Source: Actinomadura macra NBRC 14102
Lineage (GTDB): Bacteria; Actinomycetota; Actinomycetes; Streptosporangiales; Streptosporangiaceae
DNA: 64,000 nt
Assembly (NCBI RefSeq): GCF_001552215.1
Contig: NZ_BCQT01000004.1
Span: forward strand, 62,001-126,000
Direction of reading: 5' to 3'
A program made the translations under genes and the position numbers. The notes under the pieces are model-generated. The model was not told where the DNA came from, did no database searches, and worked only from the letters and a program-made list of their open reading frames with translations. Shown piece by piece: positions 54,662-63,752 of this stretch; the first letter of the stretch is position 1, and every line of letters starts with the position of its first letter.

Positions 54662-55834
54662 GTGGATCTGCTCGACTGGGTGGGGACCCTGCTGCGGAGA
54701 TGGTGGCTGACGGTGCCCCTCCTCCTCGTGGCGCTGGTGGGATCGGGGGCGATCGCCCTGGTCACGCCGTACAAGTACGAGGCGAAAGCGACTGCGGTGC
54801 TGCTCGCCTCGCCCGTGCAGGCCAAAGAGGCGGGCGGCAACCCGTGGCTCGTCTTCGACAGCTCTCTGACGGTCACCGCCGAGGTCGTCGGCCGGGAGAT
54901 GATGGACGAGCAGACGGCCGCCGCGCTGCGCGCCAAGGGCCTGACGGCGACCTACATGGTGGGGGTCGCGCCCGACTCGACGGGACCGGTTCTGGCCATC
55001 GAGGTGACCGGGACGGACGCCGCCGGCACCAAGGCGACCCTGGACGCGCTGCTCGCCACCGTCCCGCTGCGGCTGGCGAAGCTCCAGGCGCAGGAGGCCG
55101 TGACACCGCGCGCCCAGATCAAGATGAACGTCATCAGCGCCAGCCCGAAGGCGGCGTTGGTGGCCACCGACAAGATTCGCCTCGTCGTGATGACGCTGTT
55201 CCTGGGTCTCGCCGTGACTGTGGCCGTCCCGCTGTTCGCCGAGGTGCTGTCGGAGCGCCGCCGCCGCGGCCGGGACGCACCGAAGAGCCCGCCGGACCCG
55301 CAGGAGGCGAACGGGGCCCAGCGCCCGCGCGTCCCGGAACCCCAGGCCCCGGGACCGCGTACGTCCGGACCGCACCCCTCCGGACCCCACACCTCTGGAC
55401 CGCACCCCTCCGGACCACACACCTCTGGACCGCATGCGTCTGGGCCACACGCCTCGGGGACGCGCACCTCGGGACAGCACGCCTCGGGACCGCCCTCCGC
55501 TGAACCGCGCCCCCTGGAACCGCAGGCGCCGGAGCCGCGCGCCGCCGAGCCGCGCACGCTGGAGACCCCCAAGCCGAGCACCCGGGAGGCCGCGCCCCGG
55601 CCGGCCAGGAGGGGCGCGCTGCCCCGGATGAGCACCATGGGACGGCCCGACGAGACCCTCCCGGACTCGTCCGCGCCGAAGCCCGCGCGCAAGCCCAAGG
55701 CCAGGCCGACGGGAAAGGCGCCGGACACCCCCGAGACCTACGGCCTGCTCGGGTCGCCGGCGCCGGCCGTCCCCAACGGGAGCGGCCCGCACAAGCGGCC
55801 CGACGTGTCCGAGATGTCCGAGCCGGACGCCTAG
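54662..55834 (+). CDS. Wzz-like chain-length determinant with repeat-rich cytoplasmic tail
   Basis: A 390-residue protein. The N-terminal helix (about 15-34) and a second helix (about 175-196, VVMTLFLGLAVTVAVPLF) flank an exterior domain, as in polysaccharide co-polymerases (Wzz/capsule). The long tail from about 200 is hydrophilic. It begins with a Ser-Gly-Pro-His repeat tract, then Pro/Ala/Glu-rich repeats and a Lys/Arg-rich stretch. No BY-kinase domain, but the tail could bind one. GTG at 54662 with GGGGGATCG ribosome site. Next gene starts 7 bp after the stop. Confidence 0.72.
   Translation: MDLLDWVGTLLRRWWLTVPLLLVALVGSGAIALVTPYKYEAKATAVLLASPVQAKEAGGNPWLVFDSSLTVTAEVVGREMMDEQTAAALRAKGLTATYMVGVAPDSTGPVLAIEVTGTDAAGTKATLDALLATVPLRLAKLQAQEAVTPRAQIKMNVISASPKAALVATDKIRLVVMTLFLGLAVTVAVPLFAEVLSERRRRGRDAPKSPPDPQEANGAQRPRVPEPQAPGPRTSGPHPSGPHTSGPHPSGPHTSGPHASGPHASGTRTSGQHASGPPSAEPRPLEPQAPEPRAAEPRTLETPKPSTREAAPRPARRGALPRMSTMGRPDETLPDSSAPKPARKPKARPTGKAPDTPETYGLLGSPAPAVPNGSGPHKRPDVSEMSEPDA
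55364..55483 (+). repeat. 15-bp coding tandem repeats (Ser-Gly-Pro-His-X)
   Basis: Eight 15-bp units code for SGPHP, SGPHT and related pentapeptides in the tail of the Wzz-like protein. Units 1-2 and 3-4 repeat nearly exactly as 30-bp pairs; later ones drift. Copy number may vary between strains. Confidence 0.85.
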
Positions 55835-55841
55835 CCCGCCG

Positions 55842-57212
55842 ATGGCTCTGCTCACCGCGCCCGACGAGAGCCCGGCGACGGCACGCCCCCTGATCCGCCA
55901 GGTGGACGTCGTCACCGTCCTCAGCCTTTTCGTGTTCGTGCTCACGGTGGTACCCGCACGCTTCGTCGTGGGCCCGCTCGGCGCGGCGGGCACCCCCGCC
56001 GGGATCATGTCGGTGCTCTGCCTGTTCTGGTACCTGAGCTCGATGATCGCGGCGCGGACGTCGCCGATCCGCGGGCGGCAGCCCGTCCGCGGCATCATCG
56101 TGGTGTTCTGCTGCACGATGCTCGCCTCCTACGCCGCGGCGATGCAGCGCCAGCTCCCGGGGCTGGAGGCCAACGCCGCCGACCGGGGGCTGATCCTGAC
56201 GGCGGGGTGGGCCGGGGTCGCGCTGCTGGCCGCCGACGGCATCCCCCGGCTGGACCGGCTGGAGGCGGTGCGCAGGAGGCTCGTGGCGGGCGGCGGGTTC
56301 ATCGCCGTCCTCGGCTGCCTCCAGTTCTTCACCGGCTTCGACCTCGCCGGACACCTGGCGTTCCCGGGGCTGACGACCAGCACGTCCTACACCTCGCTGC
56401 TCAGCCGCGACGATTTCAACCGGCCGATGGCGACCGCGACGCACCCGATCGAGTTCGGGGTCGTGCTGGCGATGCTGCTGCCGCTCGCCCTGCACGGCGC
56501 CGTGCACGCCGGAGAGGGACGCCGCGGACGGCGCTGGCTCCTGGTCTCGGTGATCCTGCTGGTGCTGCCGATGACGGTGTCCCGGTCGGCGATCCTCGGG
56601 CTCGCGGTGGTCTGCATCGTCGTGCTGCCGATCTGGCCGGCGGTGTGGCGGGTCACGGCGCTGCTCGTGCTGGGGGTGTTCATGGTCGGGCTGCGCGCGC
56701 TCGTCCCCGGCCTGATCGGCACGCTGACCAGCCTGGTGTCCGACATCGGCTCGGACTCCAGCACGGTCACCCGCACCAACGACTACATCGTCATCAACGA
56801 GTCGTTCGCGCATCGCCCCTGGTTCGGGCAGGGCTTCGGGACGTACCTGCCGCAGACGTACCGGATCCTCGACAACCAGTATCTGCTGTCACTGGTGGAG
56901 ACGGGGGTCGTCGGGGTGGCGGCGCTGATCATCGTCCTGGTCGCGGGATGGTTCCTGGCCCGGTCGGCGCGCCGCGCGTGCCTGGCCCGCGGCGACCTCG
57001 AGACCGCGCACCTGGCGCAGTGCCTCGCGGCGTCGATGGCGGTGGCGCTGTTCTCGTTCGGGACGTTCGACGCGTTCAGCTTCCCGATGGTCGCGACCCT
57101 GGCGTTCCTGGTGCTCGGCTGCTGCGGCGCGCTGTGGCGCCTCACCCACGAGGACGCGGCGGAGGGCGGGAGCGCCCCCGGAGACGGGGGCGCTCCCACG
57201 GGTCAGGGCTGA
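55842..57212 (+). CDS. Wzy-like O-antigen ligase/polymerase-family membrane protein
   Basis: A 456-residue protein with about twelve hydrophobic helices. A large exterior loop between helices in the second half contains FAHRPWFGQGFGTYLPQ, typical of the Wzy_C/O-antigen ligase domain. Conserved Arg/His residues in the TATHPIEFGVVLAMLLPLAL and VSRSAILGLAV segments fit the family. It would polymerise lipid-linked repeat units outside the membrane. Transcribed with the Wzz-like gene 7 bp upstream; ends 10 bp inside the convergent beta-helix gene. Confidence 0.85.
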   Translation: MALLTAPDESPATARPLIRQVDVVTVLSLFVFVLTVVPARFVVGPLGAAGTPAGIMSVLCLFWYLSSMIAARTSPIRGRQPVRGIIVVFCCTMLASYAAAMQRQLPGLEANAADRGLILTAGWAGVALLAADGIPRLDRLEAVRRRLVAGGGFIAVLGCLQFFTGFDLAGHLAFPGLTTSTSYTSLLSRDDFNRPMATATHPIEFGVVLAMLLPLALHGAVHAGEGRRGRRWLLVSVILLVLPMTVSRSAILGLAVVCIVVLPIWPAVWRVTALLVLGVFMVGLRALVPGLIGTLTSLVSDIGSDSSTVTRTNDYIVINESFAHRPWFGQGFGTYLPQTYRILDNQYLLSLVETGVVGVAALIIVLVAGWFLARSARRACLARGDLETAHLAQCLAASMAVALFSFGTFDAFSFPMVATLAFLVLGCCGALWRLTHEDAAEGGSAPGDGGAPTGQG

Positions 57213-58171
57213 ATGCCCTTGCCCGTCTCAGCCCACAGGTTGCCGCTCCAGACATTGCCCTTGCCGGACGGCTCGAACGCGGTGACCGGCCCGAAGTAGC
57301 CGCTCTTCTTGAACATCTGCTTGCTGAAGACGTTCCGCAGGATCTTGATGTTGGTCGAGCGGCCGAACCTGCCCTTGCCGCCGTACAGGGCGTAGCCGCC
57401 GCCCGACAGGAGGTTCCCGTCGATCGTGACGTCGTGCGCGCGGCCGAAGTCCTGGTAGATCGAGATCGCGGAGGTCTGCGAGACGGGGTTCAGCACCACG
57501 TTGTGGCGGACGACGAGCCGCAGCCCGGCCGCCGGCCCGGAGTTGGACTGGACGCCCGTCACATGGTCGCCGGGGAACTCCTTGAGCTTGTCGATCAGCG
57601 AGTCCTCGATGAGCCCGTGGTCGGTGTTGATGCCGTTGGCGACGGTGTGGACGTGGGTCTTGCGGACGGTCAGCATCCCACCGTGGTTGACGATGCCGTA
57701 CTGCACCTTCCGGCGGCCGTCCCCGTTGATCTCGCTGTTCTCCACCCGCAGCCCGGACGCGCCCTTGCGCTGGATGATGCCCCACTGCCCGGCGCCGATC
57801 AGGTGGGTGTTGCGGATGGTGACGTCGCTCGCGACGACGTTGATCTCCGTCCGGACGAGCAGGCCGTCGATGACCGCACCGCGCTTGCGGACCGTGATGG
57901 GACCGCTCGGCTTCAGCTTCCGGCCTGCGGGCACCCCGACGGTCTTCAGGTTCGGCCAGGTGATCCGGGATCCCTCACCGCCCGCGGGCGGTGCGGACCG
58001 CAGCTTTAAGGGCGGCACCGACACCGTCGGCCCCGACGGCGCCGCCGGTGTGGACACCGTGGGCCGCGCGGCGGCGGTGGCGGCCGCGCGTTTCCCCTCC
58101 CCGCTGTTCGAGCACGCGCCCAGGCACAGGGCGGCGGCGGTGAACACGAGCAGGACCTTACGCAAAGCCAT
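57203..58171 (-). CDS. Right-handed beta-helix lipoprotein
   Basis: A 322-residue secreted or surface protein. Its signal peptide ends in the lipobox LGAC (Cys20). After a Pro/Ala/Ser-rich linker, repeated strands with Asn/Val/Ile turns (VTIRNTHLIGAG, LRVENSEINGDG, VTIDGNLLSGGG) form a pectate-lyase-like parallel beta-helix. Such proteins bind or cleave polysaccharide; specific catalytic residues cannot be assigned. It is the last gene of the minus operon that starts beyond 64000, 12 bp after the DegT-type gene. It overlaps the Wzy-like gene by 10 bp tail to tail. Confidence 0.8.
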   Translation of the reverse strand: MALRKVLLVFTAAALCLGACSNSGEGKRAAATAAARPTVSTPAAPSGPTVSVPPLKLRSAPPAGGEGSRITWPNLKTVGVPAGRKLKPSGPITVRKRGAVIDGLLVRTEINVVASDVTIRNTHLIGAGQWGIIQRKGASGLRVENSEINGDGRRKVQYGIVNHGGMLTVRKTHVHTVANGINTDHGLIEDSLIDKLKEFPGDHVTGVQSNSGPAAGLRLVVRHNVVLNPVSQTSAISIYQDFGRAHDVTIDGNLLSGGGYALYGGKGRFGRSTNIKILRNVFSKQMFKKSGYFGPVTAFEPSGKGNVWSGNLWAETGKGIQP

Positions 58172-58183
58172 GGGGGTCTCCCT

Positions 58184-59296
58184 CTATCCGAGGATCTTCC
58201 ACAGGGCGTCGGCGACCTTCTGCTGCTGTTCCTCGGTGATCTGCGGGAACATCGGCAGCGAGAGGATCTGCCCGGCGGCGGCTTCGGCGACCGGGAAGTC
58301 CCCGGGGCCGTGGCCGAGATGCCGGAACGCGGGCTGGAGATGGACGGGAACGGGGTAGTGGATGCCCACCCGGACCCCCATCTCCCCCAGCCGCTCGGCG
58401 ACCTCGTCCCGTCGCGGGACGCGGATGACGTACAGGTGCCAGACGTGCTCGCCGCCCGCCGCCGAGGGCGGGACCAGGCCGGGGATTCCGGCGAGCAGTT
58501 CAGCGTAGCGCGCGGCGGCCACGCGGCGCTGCTCGTTCCAGCCGTCCAGGCGGCGCAGCTTCGCGCGCAGGACGACGGCCTGGAGGGTGTCCAGGCGCGA
58601 GTTGAACCCGACGATCTCGTGGTGGTACTTGCGCTCGCTGCCGTGGTCGCGCATCAGCCGCACCGTCCGCGCCAGCTCGTCCGAGCCGGTGATGACGGCG
58701 CCGGCGTCGCCGTAGGCGCCGAGGTTCTTGCCGGGGTAGAAGCTGGTGGCGGCGATGGCGCCGGCGAGGCCCTGCCCGTCGCGGACGGCGCCCTGCGACT
58801 GCGCGGCGTCCTCCAGGACGGGCGGGCCGAGCCGGAGGAGCCGGTCCATGTGGGCCAGCCGCCCGTACAGGTGGACGGGAATGATCGCGCCCGTGGACGG
58901 GCCCGTCGCCGCGGCGGCCAGGTCCTGGTCGATCAGCAGGTCGTCGGGGTCGACGTCCACCAGGACGGGGCGGGCGCCGGCGCGCACGACCGCCTCGGCG
59001 GTCGCGATGAACGTGTTGGCGGGCAGGACGACGTCCGGCCCGTCCCCGCCACCCCGCTCCTGGGCCCCTCGCTCGTGGAAGAGGGCACGCAGGGCCAGTT
59101 CGAGCGCGTCGGTGCCGTTGCCCAGGCCGACGCAGTGCGCGGCGCCGCTGAAATGGGCGTACTCGCGCTCGAACCCGGCCACGTCGGGGCCCTGGACGAA
59201 CGCGCCCTTGGCCATGACGCGGTCGAATCCCGCGCGGACCTGGCGCTCCACCTCGGCGTGCGCGGCGGCGAGATCGACGAAGGGGACCTCGGTCAT
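58184..59296 (-). CDS. DegT/DnrJ-type sugar aminotransferase 1
   Basis: A 370-residue PLP enzyme that aminates a keto-sugar nucleotide. Conserved: GLGNGTDALELALRA (PLP-phosphate loop), LPANTFIATAEAV, VLEDAAQSQGA (Asp) and the Schiff-base lysine in SFYPGKNLGAYGDAG (Lys190). HGSERKYHHEIVGFNSRLD is typical of sugar aminotransferases. The adjacent NeuD-like acetyltransferase would N-acetylate the amino-sugar. The ATG at 59296 overlaps its stop (ATGA). Confidence 0.92.
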   Translation of the reverse strand: MTEVPFVDLAAAHAEVERQVRAGFDRVMAKGAFVQGPDVAGFEREYAHFSGAAHCVGLGNGTDALELALRALFHERGAQERGGGDGPDVVLPANTFIATAEAVVRAGARPVLVDVDPDDLLIDQDLAAAATGPSTGAIIPVHLYGRLAHMDRLLRLGPPVLEDAAQSQGAVRDGQGLAGAIAATSFYPGKNLGAYGDAGAVITGSDELARTVRLMRDHGSERKYHHEIVGFNSRLDTLQAVVLRAKLRRLDGWNEQRRVAAARYAELLAGIPGLVPPSAAGGEHVWHLYVIRVPRRDEVAERLGEMGVRVGIHYPVPVHLQPAFRHLGHGPGDFPVAEAAAGQILSLPMFPQITEEQQQKVADALWKILG

Positions 59297-59958
59297 CGGA
59301 CTTCCTTCCGGTGCGGTGCGGGACGCAGGTAGCGCGCGGGCGAGCCGACCCAGACCTCGCCGGCGGGCACGTCCTGCAGGACGACCGCGCCCATGCCGAC
59401 GAGCGCGCCGGGCCCGATCGTGACGCCCTGCCGGACGATGGCGCCGGTGCCGACGTAGGCGCCCGCGCGGACGCGCACGCCGCCGCTGAGCCGGGCGCCC
59501 GCGGCGATGGTGACGTAGTCCTCGATGACGTCGTCGTGCGTCACCGTGACATGCGGCATGATCGCGACGTGCGCGCCGATCCGCGCCGAGGCGGTCAGGA
59601 CGGTCTGGGCGAGCACGACGGAGCCGGGGCCGATCCGCGAGGACGGCGCGACCCACGCGGCCGGGTGGACGAGCGTCGCGTAGCGCGACGCCGGCAGTTC
59701 CAGGCGGGCGACGATCCGGCGGCGGCTGTCGTAGTCGGCGGGGCTGCCGGTGGACACGACGACGCAGGCGTCCGCCATGTCCGCGATCTCCTTGGTGTCG
59801 CCGAGGATCGGCAGGCCGTCCACGGTGTCGCCGAGCCGGCCCCGGTCGTCGTCGCCGAAGCCCAGCAGCCGCCAGCCGGGCAGCGCGGTGACGGCCTGCG
59901 CGGTCTCGCGGCCGAAGCCGCCCGCACCGTAGATGACCAGGTCACGTATGTCACGCAT
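59293..59958 (-). CDS. NeuD/PglD-like sugar O/N-acetyltransferase
   Basis: A 221-residue acetyltransferase. The N-terminal NAD-like Rossmann part (LVIYGAGGFGRETAQAV) is followed by a left-handed beta-helix of hexapeptide repeats (from about 105, IGPGSVVLAQTVLTAS). VTVTHDDVIEDYVTI holds the usual catalytic histidine. It probably acts on the amino-sugar made by the aminotransferase downstream. Overlaps the Wzx-like gene by 8 bp. Confidence 0.87.
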   Translation of the reverse strand: MRDIRDLVIYGAGGFGRETAQAVTALPGWRLLGFGDDDRGRLGDTVDGLPILGDTKEIADMADACVVVSTGSPADYDSRRRIVARLELPASRYATLVHPAAWVAPSSRIGPGSVVLAQTVLTASARIGAHVAIMPHVTVTHDDVIEDYVTIAAGARLSGGVRVRAGAYVGTGAIVRQGVTIGPGALVGMGAVVLQDVPAGEVWVGSPARYLRPAPHRKEVR

Positions 59959-61408
59959 CGGCGCCCTCCAGAGTGCGCAGCCCGCTGAGGGTGCCGCGCG
60001 TGCGGTGGAACAGCAGCCCGATCGCCGCCAGGGCGGTGAGCCCGGCCACGGCGAGCGCGGCGATGTCCAGGGAGATGGTCGCGTGTGCCGCGGCGGCGGC
60101 GAGCCCGACCGCCGCGGCGATCAGGGCGGGCGGCGCGACCCGCGCGAGGACGGCCCGCACGCCGACCCCGGACCGGTGCAGTTCCCACAGGTAGAGGGGG
60201 AGCACGATGAGCGCGGCGACCGCGACGTGCGCGGCGCCGACACCGGGGATGCCGTGCAGCTCGGCCCCGGCGACCAGGGCGGGGACGAGCGCGAGCAGCC
60301 AGACGAGCTGGACGGTGAACACCGCGCGGGAGCGGGCGAGCACGACGAAGTAGTCGTACATCAGCTCGAACATGATCCGCAGGCCGCCGAGGATGCCGAG
60401 CCACAGCAGCGCGTCCGCCGCCGGTCCCCACCGTTCGCCGTACACCAGCCGGATCAGCGGCTCGGCGGCGCCCGACAGCAGCAGGCAGACGGGCAGCGTC
60501 AGCCCGGCGAGCAGGCCCGCGGTCGACAGGAACGCGCCGCGCAGCGCCGGCGGATCGTGCTGGAGCCGGGCGAACGCGGCGGGTGCGACGCTGCGGACGG
60601 GCTGGGAGAACATCGTCACGGGCCAGTTGGACAGGTTGAAGGCCAGCACGTAGAAGCCGAGGGCGGTCGCGCCGAGCATGTGCCCGACGACCAGCTGGTC
60701 GACGGTCGCGACCGCGAACACCACGATGCTCGACCCGGCGAGCGGGAGCCCGAACCGCAGCAGCGCCCGTGCCCGCCCGCGGTCGAACCCGAACCGCAGC
60801 GGCTCGGGCGACGCCCACACCAGCAGGACGGCGGACGCGGCGGAGCCTGCCAGCCGCCCGATCGCGATGCTCATCGCGCCCATACCGGTCGCGGCCAGCG
60901 CGATCGACACGATCGCCCCGCCCCAGTTGTTGACCTGGTCGGCGAGCATCTTGCGGTCCTGCCGGAAGCCGCGTTGCAGCAGCGCGGCGGGCACCGCGAC
61001 GATGCCGCTGACGACCACGCTGAGGGTGAGCAGCCGGATCACGCCGGAGGCGTCGGGCGCGCCCATCGCCGTGGCGAACGCGGGGGCGCCGAGGAAACAG
61101 CCCACGTAGATCAGGACGCTGGAGGCGACGGAGATCGTCGCGACGGTGGGGGCGATCTCGCGGGGGTCGCCGGGCCAGCGGACGATCGCCAGGCTCACCC
61201 CGAGCTCGTGGAAGCTCAGCACGGCGAGCAGCGCGACCATCGCGACCGCGAACACGCCGAACTCGGCCGGGCCGAGCAGCCGGGCGAGCGCGATGCCGAT
61301 GGCGAGGGTGCCGAGCCGTCCGACCGCCGTGTTGACCAGGCTCCAGCCGAGCGCGCGGGACGCCTTGCCGAACAGGGAGTCCTCGTCGCCGACGGTCAGC
61401 CTGGTCAC
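59951..61408 (-). CDS. Wzx-like polysaccharide flippase (MOP superfamily)
   Basis: A 485-residue protein with about twelve to fourteen hydrophobic helices, related to lipid-linked-repeat-unit flippases (ALGWSLVNTAVGRLGTLAIG, LARLLGPAEFGVFAVAMV near the N-terminus). It would flip the undecaprenyl-linked unit to the outer leaflet for the Wzy-like polymerase at 55842. GTG at 61408 with no strong ribosome site; both ends overlap neighbours, so translation is coupled. Confidence 0.9.
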   Translation of the reverse strand: MTRLTVGDEDSLFGKASRALGWSLVNTAVGRLGTLAIGIALARLLGPAEFGVFAVAMVALLAVLSFHELGVSLAIVRWPGDPREIAPTVATISVASSVLIYVGCFLGAPAFATAMGAPDASGVIRLLTLSVVVSGIVAVPAALLQRGFRQDRKMLADQVNNWGGAIVSIALAATGMGAMSIAIGRLAGSAASAVLLVWASPEPLRFGFDRGRARALLRFGLPLAGSSIVVFAVATVDQLVVGHMLGATALGFYVLAFNLSNWPVTMFSQPVRSVAPAAFARLQHDPPALRGAFLSTAGLLAGLTLPVCLLLSGAAEPLIRLVYGERWGPAADALLWLGILGGLRIMFELMYDYFVVLARSRAVFTVQLVWLLALVPALVAGAELHGIPGVGAAHVAVAALIVLPLYLWELHRSGVGVRAVLARVAPPALIAAAVGLAAAAAHATISLDIAALAVAGLTALAAIGLLFHRTRGTLSGLRTLEGADA

Positions 61409-62637
61409 CGGGTCTCCCCCCGGGCCACGGCGTTGAAGTCGTCGCGGGCGACGGGCCCGCGGAGTTTGCGGGCCTTACGAGCGATCTTGTACCCCACGAC
61501 GCGCGCCGTCGTCACCGCCGCGTCCCGGCGTGCGGCCAGGCCCGGCGTCGCCGACAGCGCCTCCCGGTAGATGGCCTCCTGCACCGAGGCGGCGCGTTCG
61601 AGGCTGAACCGCTCGGTGACGAGGCGGCGGCCGTAGTCGCCCAGCTCCTTGCGGCGGACGTCGTCGCCCGCCAGGTCGCGCAGGATCTCCGCCAGCCGCT
61701 CGGCGCCTCTTCCCCCGACGCCGTACCAGCCCTGCCCGAGGAAGGTCTCGGCGGTGTCCGGGGTGAGCGGTTCGAAGAAGCCGCGCTCGCCCTGGACGAT
61801 GAGCGGGCGGCCGAACGCCAGCGCCCGCAGCGCGGAGCCGCCCATGCCGAGTGCGATCGTCGCGGCGGCGTAGGCGGGGCGCGGGTCGTCCAGCTGGCCG
61901 GTGAGCACGACCGCGCGGCGGCCCGCACGGGCGTTGGCGCGGGCGGCGCGGGCCTCGACCTGGTCGCGGCAGGGCCCGTCGCCGGCGATGATGAGCCGCA
62001 GCGGCAGATCCGCGGCGAGGTCCCCGACGACGTCGACCGCGGTCAGCAGCCCCTCCAGCTTGAGTTCGGCGACGAGGCGGCAGACGACCACGACATCCAG
62101 CGGGCCGCGGTCGAGGTCGAACCGTTCGCGGAAGTCGGCGGTGGGGTGTCCGGGGGCGTTGGCGTGCACGTCCACCGGCGGTTCGATCAGGTGGACGGCG
62201 CCGGGACGGCGGCGGCTCCGGCGCTCCAGCACGTCCCGGCGGATCTGCTCGGTGCCGACGACGAGCGGCAGCGACGGCGGCAGGAACGGCGCGACCGCCA
62301 TCGACATCACGGTGCAGACCGCCGCCGTTCCCTTCCGGCGGCGCGCGGCGTAGAAGGCCTCGATGCCGGGCGGCCACTCGTAGCCGTGGACGACGTCGAA
62401 GCCGCGCTCGTCCGCGAGCCGCGCCAGCAGCCGGACGGTCGACGGGGACGGGCGCCGCCGCCCCGGGTCCAGTGGCACGTGCTCGATCCCGGCGGCCAGC
62501 ACCCGGTCGACCAGCGGACCGGGCTCGCCCGCGACCACGACCTCGTGCCCGAGGTCGCGGACGGCCCCGGCCAGCTCGATCGCGTTGAGCTGGCTGCCGC
62601 CGATCTCCATGGCGTGCGGGTAGACCAGGATCCTCAT
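61405..62637 (-). CDS. GT4-type glycosyltransferase
   Basis: A 410-residue GT-B glycosyltransferase. Features: ILVYPHAMEIGGSQLNAIEL at the N-terminus, LDVVVVCRLVAELKLEGLL, and the E-x7-E-like region AFGRPLIVQGERGFFEPL. It would add one sugar to the lipid-linked repeat unit. The ATG at 62637 overlaps the aminotransferase stop (ATGA). Confidence 0.87.
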   Translation of the reverse strand: MRILVYPHAMEIGGSQLNAIELAGAVRDLGHEVVVAGEPGPLVDRVLAAGIEHVPLDPGRRRPSPSTVRLLARLADERGFDVVHGYEWPPGIEAFYAARRRKGTAAVCTVMSMAVAPFLPPSLPLVVGTEQIRRDVLERRSRRRPGAVHLIEPPVDVHANAPGHPTADFRERFDLDRGPLDVVVVCRLVAELKLEGLLTAVDVVGDLAADLPLRLIIAGDGPCRDQVEARAARANARAGRRAVVLTGQLDDPRPAYAAATIALGMGGSALRALAFGRPLIVQGERGFFEPLTPDTAETFLGQGWYGVGGRGAERLAEILRDLAGDDVRRKELGDYGRRLVTERFSLERAASVQEAIYREALSATPGLAARRDAAVTTARVVGYKIARKARKLRGPVARDDFNAVARGETR

Positions 62638-63752
62638 GCGTGCGCCGCCACCGCCTCGACGACCCGGTCCTGCTGCGCGTGCGTCATGTCGTGGAAGAGC
62701 GGCAGGATCAGCGACCGGGTCGTGAACCGGTCGGTCGCCGGGAGGTCCGCGGGCACATCGGCGTAGGCGGGCTCCCGGTGCGCCGCCATGATTCCCCTCC
62801 GGGCGGAGATCCCCGCGTCCAGCAGGAGTTGCAGCAGCTCGTCGCGGCCGACGGGGAAGCCGTCCGGCAGCGTGATCCAGAACGACTGGTAGTTGGTCGT
62901 GCCGTGCGCCGGGTCCCCCGCGCAGGCGATGCCGGGCAGGTCGGCGAGCAGCCGCCGGTACCGTGCCGCCAGTTCCCGGCGCCGCTCGACGATCCCGTCG
63001 AGGCGGGTGAGCTGGACGAGCCCCATCGCGGCCTGGAGATCGGTCATCCGGTAGTTGAAGCCGGTCTCGTCGTACTCCTCGATGACCACCTTCGCGCTGC
63101 CGTGCCGGTCGGCCGCGCTCACGCTCATGCCGTGTTCGCGGAGCCGCCGCGCACGCCGCGCCAGGGCCTCGTCGGCGGTGGTGAGCATCCCGCCCTCACC
63201 GGTCGTCAGCAGCTTGCGCGGGTGGAACGACCAGGCGGCCAGCTCGGCGCCCGCCCCCACCGGACGGCCCTTGTACGTCGAGCCGGCGGCGCACGCCGCG
63301 TCCTCCACGACGGTGATCCCCAGCGGGTCGCACAGCGTCCGGACCGCGTCGAGGTCGGCCGGGATCCCGCCCTGGTCGACGAGGATCACCGCGCGGGTCC
63401 GCGGGGTGAGGACGGCCTCCACGTTCTTGGCGTCCATGTTGCCGGTGCCGGGGTCCACGTCGGCGAACACGACGCGGCCTCCGGCGTGCCGGACGACGTT
63501 GGCGGTGGCGATGAACGACAGCGAGGGGACCACCACGTCGTCACCGGGCCCGACGCCGGCGAGCAGCAGCGCCAGGTGCAGCGCGGTCGTGCAGGACGAG
63601 ACGGCCACACCGTGCGCCGTCGCGCCGCGTTCGGCGAACGCGGCCTCGAAGTCGGCGACGCGCGGCCCCTGAGCCACCCATCCCGAGCGCACGACCTCGG
63701 CGACCGCCGCGGCCTCCTCCTCGCCCAGCACGGGCCTGATGACAGGGATCAC
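62634..63752 (-). CDS. DegT/DnrJ-type sugar aminotransferase 2
   Basis: A 372-residue PLP enzyme of the sugar aminotransferase family. Motifs: VAVSSCTTALHLALLLAG, VVPSLSFIATANVV, VVEDAACAAGS and the Schiff-base lysine in WSFHPRKLLTTGEGGML (Lys180). HPRK replaces the more frequent HxxK-type sequence of aminotransferase 1, so the two probably act on different keto-sugars. The start GTG at 63752 overlaps the stop of the glycosyltransferase upstream. Confidence 0.9.
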   Translation of the reverse strand: MIPVIRPVLGEEEAAAVAEVVRSGWVAQGPRVADFEAAFAERGATAHGVAVSSCTTALHLALLLAGVGPGDDVVVPSLSFIATANVVRHAGGRVVFADVDPGTGNMDAKNVEAVLTPRTRAVILVDQGGIPADLDAVRTLCDPLGITVVEDAACAAGSTYKGRPVGAGAELAAWSFHPRKLLTTGEGGMLTTADEALARRARRLREHGMSVSAADRHGSAKVVIEEYDETGFNYRMTDLQAAMGLVQLTRLDGIVERRRELAARYRRLLADLPGIACAGDPAHGTTNYQSFWITLPDGFPVGRDELLQLLLDAGISARRGIMAAHREPAYADVPADLPATDRFTTRSLILPLFHDMTHAQQDRVVEAVAAHA

